Positions 6,432-6,548 of a DNA stretch of 6,548 nt are shown here, one piece after another. Numbering within the stretch: the stretch's first letter is position 1; the number at the start of each line of letters is the position of its first letter. Position numbers and translations under genes: made by a program. The notes under the pieces were generated by a model. The model had not been told where the DNA came from. It made no database searches and worked only from the letters and a program-made list of their open reading frames with translations. Origin of the DNA: Paludibacteraceae bacterium (GTDB lineage: Bacteria; Bacteroidota; Bacteroidia; Bacteroidales; Paludibacteraceae); contig JALNVE010000182.1 of assembly GCA_023227695.1 (NCBI GenBank), forward strand, positions 1 through 6,548, given 5' to 3'.

Positions 6432-6548
6432 GGATTCAAGCGGACAATGCAACCTCATTTAAATCCAAGTTTGTCAATTGTTTAAATTTTTGTAAAGGAG
6501 TCATATACCCTAATCTTTTCCTCGGTCTCGAGTTTAAGATGTTTTGAA
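6432..6548 (-). mobile_element. IS30-family insertion sequence, transposase-side end (truncated by window edge)
   Basis: The element begins at the inverted-repeat-like GGATTCAA (6432-6439) and continues out of the window. It contains the C-terminus of an IS30-type transposase whose stop codon overlaps the terminal repeat, leaving only a few bases between the coding end and the IS boundary. The first 22 bases match the left-edge repeat at 18 of 22 positions. The boundary is set by where BspA-like repeat homology resumes, so it is uncertain by a few bases. Confidence 0.7.
6436..6548 (-). CDS. IS30-family transposase, C-terminal fragment (5' part outside window)
   Basis: The visible 36 residues include NILNSRPRKRLGYMTPLQKF and end EVALSA before TGA (6438-6436). 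The motif N-RPRK-LGY-TP is the characteristic segment after the last catalytic residue of the DDE (rve) domain in IS30 transposases, where it closes the protein. The catalytic DDE triad and the N-terminal DNA-binding helix-turn-helix lie beyond the window edge, so intactness of the enzyme cannot be judged. It acts on the terminal repeats of its own element. The reading direction is toward the interrupted LRR gene, whose frame happens to continue in phase after the transposase stop. Confidence 0.8.
   Translation of the reverse strand, partial: QNILNSRPRKRLGYMTPLQKFKQLTNLDLNEVALSA

Overview
The window looks like a Bacteroidota (probably Bacteroidales) chromosome fragment. Supporting this are TAnnTTTG-type promoter elements in front of two transcription units, few Shine-Dalgarno sequences, a BspA-like leucine-rich-repeat tail, a TamA/BamA-type outer-membrane barrel of the kind found in Bacteroides and Prevotella, and an IS30-type transposase. 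The species cannot be named from sequence alone.

Layout. (1) Positions 1-122 appear to be the end of an insertion sequence: the last 22 bases (101-122) match 18 of 22 bases of the IS30-type end at 6432-6453, in opposite orientation. (2) Positions 123-1934, plus strand, hold the remains of an Omp85-family (TamA/BamA, probably TamL-like) outer-membrane protein. It lacks its N-terminal region and is split by a 65-base insertion that duplicates a 30-base segment. A strong terminator follows. (3) Positions 2135-4300, plus strand, hold a two-gene unit with a 9-base gap: an AAA-type ATPase carrying a C-terminal PD-(D/E)XK nuclease-like domain, then a membrane-anchored NERD-domain protein with a zinc ribbon. 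Its predicted promoter lies inside a perfect 9-base inverted repeat. (4) A long hairpin (4354-4393) separates this unit from a converging minus-strand pair: an M42-family metallo-aminopeptidase (start 5882) followed by a small NTF2/SnoaL-like protein. (5) Positions 5883-6127 are intergenic and hold the peptidase promoter. (6) Positions 6128-6548, minus strand, hold a terminator, the 3' end of a BspA-like LRR gene, and the C-terminus of an IS30-family transposase whose element interrupts that gene.

How the parts relate. The intact units are the ATPase/NERD pair and the peptidase/NTF2 pair. Both edge genes are broken exactly where insertion-sequence ends occur, so the segment is bracketed by two related elements that extend outward. 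The most noteworthy candidate system is the ATPase-nuclease plus NERD-zinc-ribbon unit, which resembles a two-component nucleic-acid-targeting module. Its function is inferred only. The 65-base insertion in the barrel gene may be real decay, a reversible slippage switch, or an assembly error.
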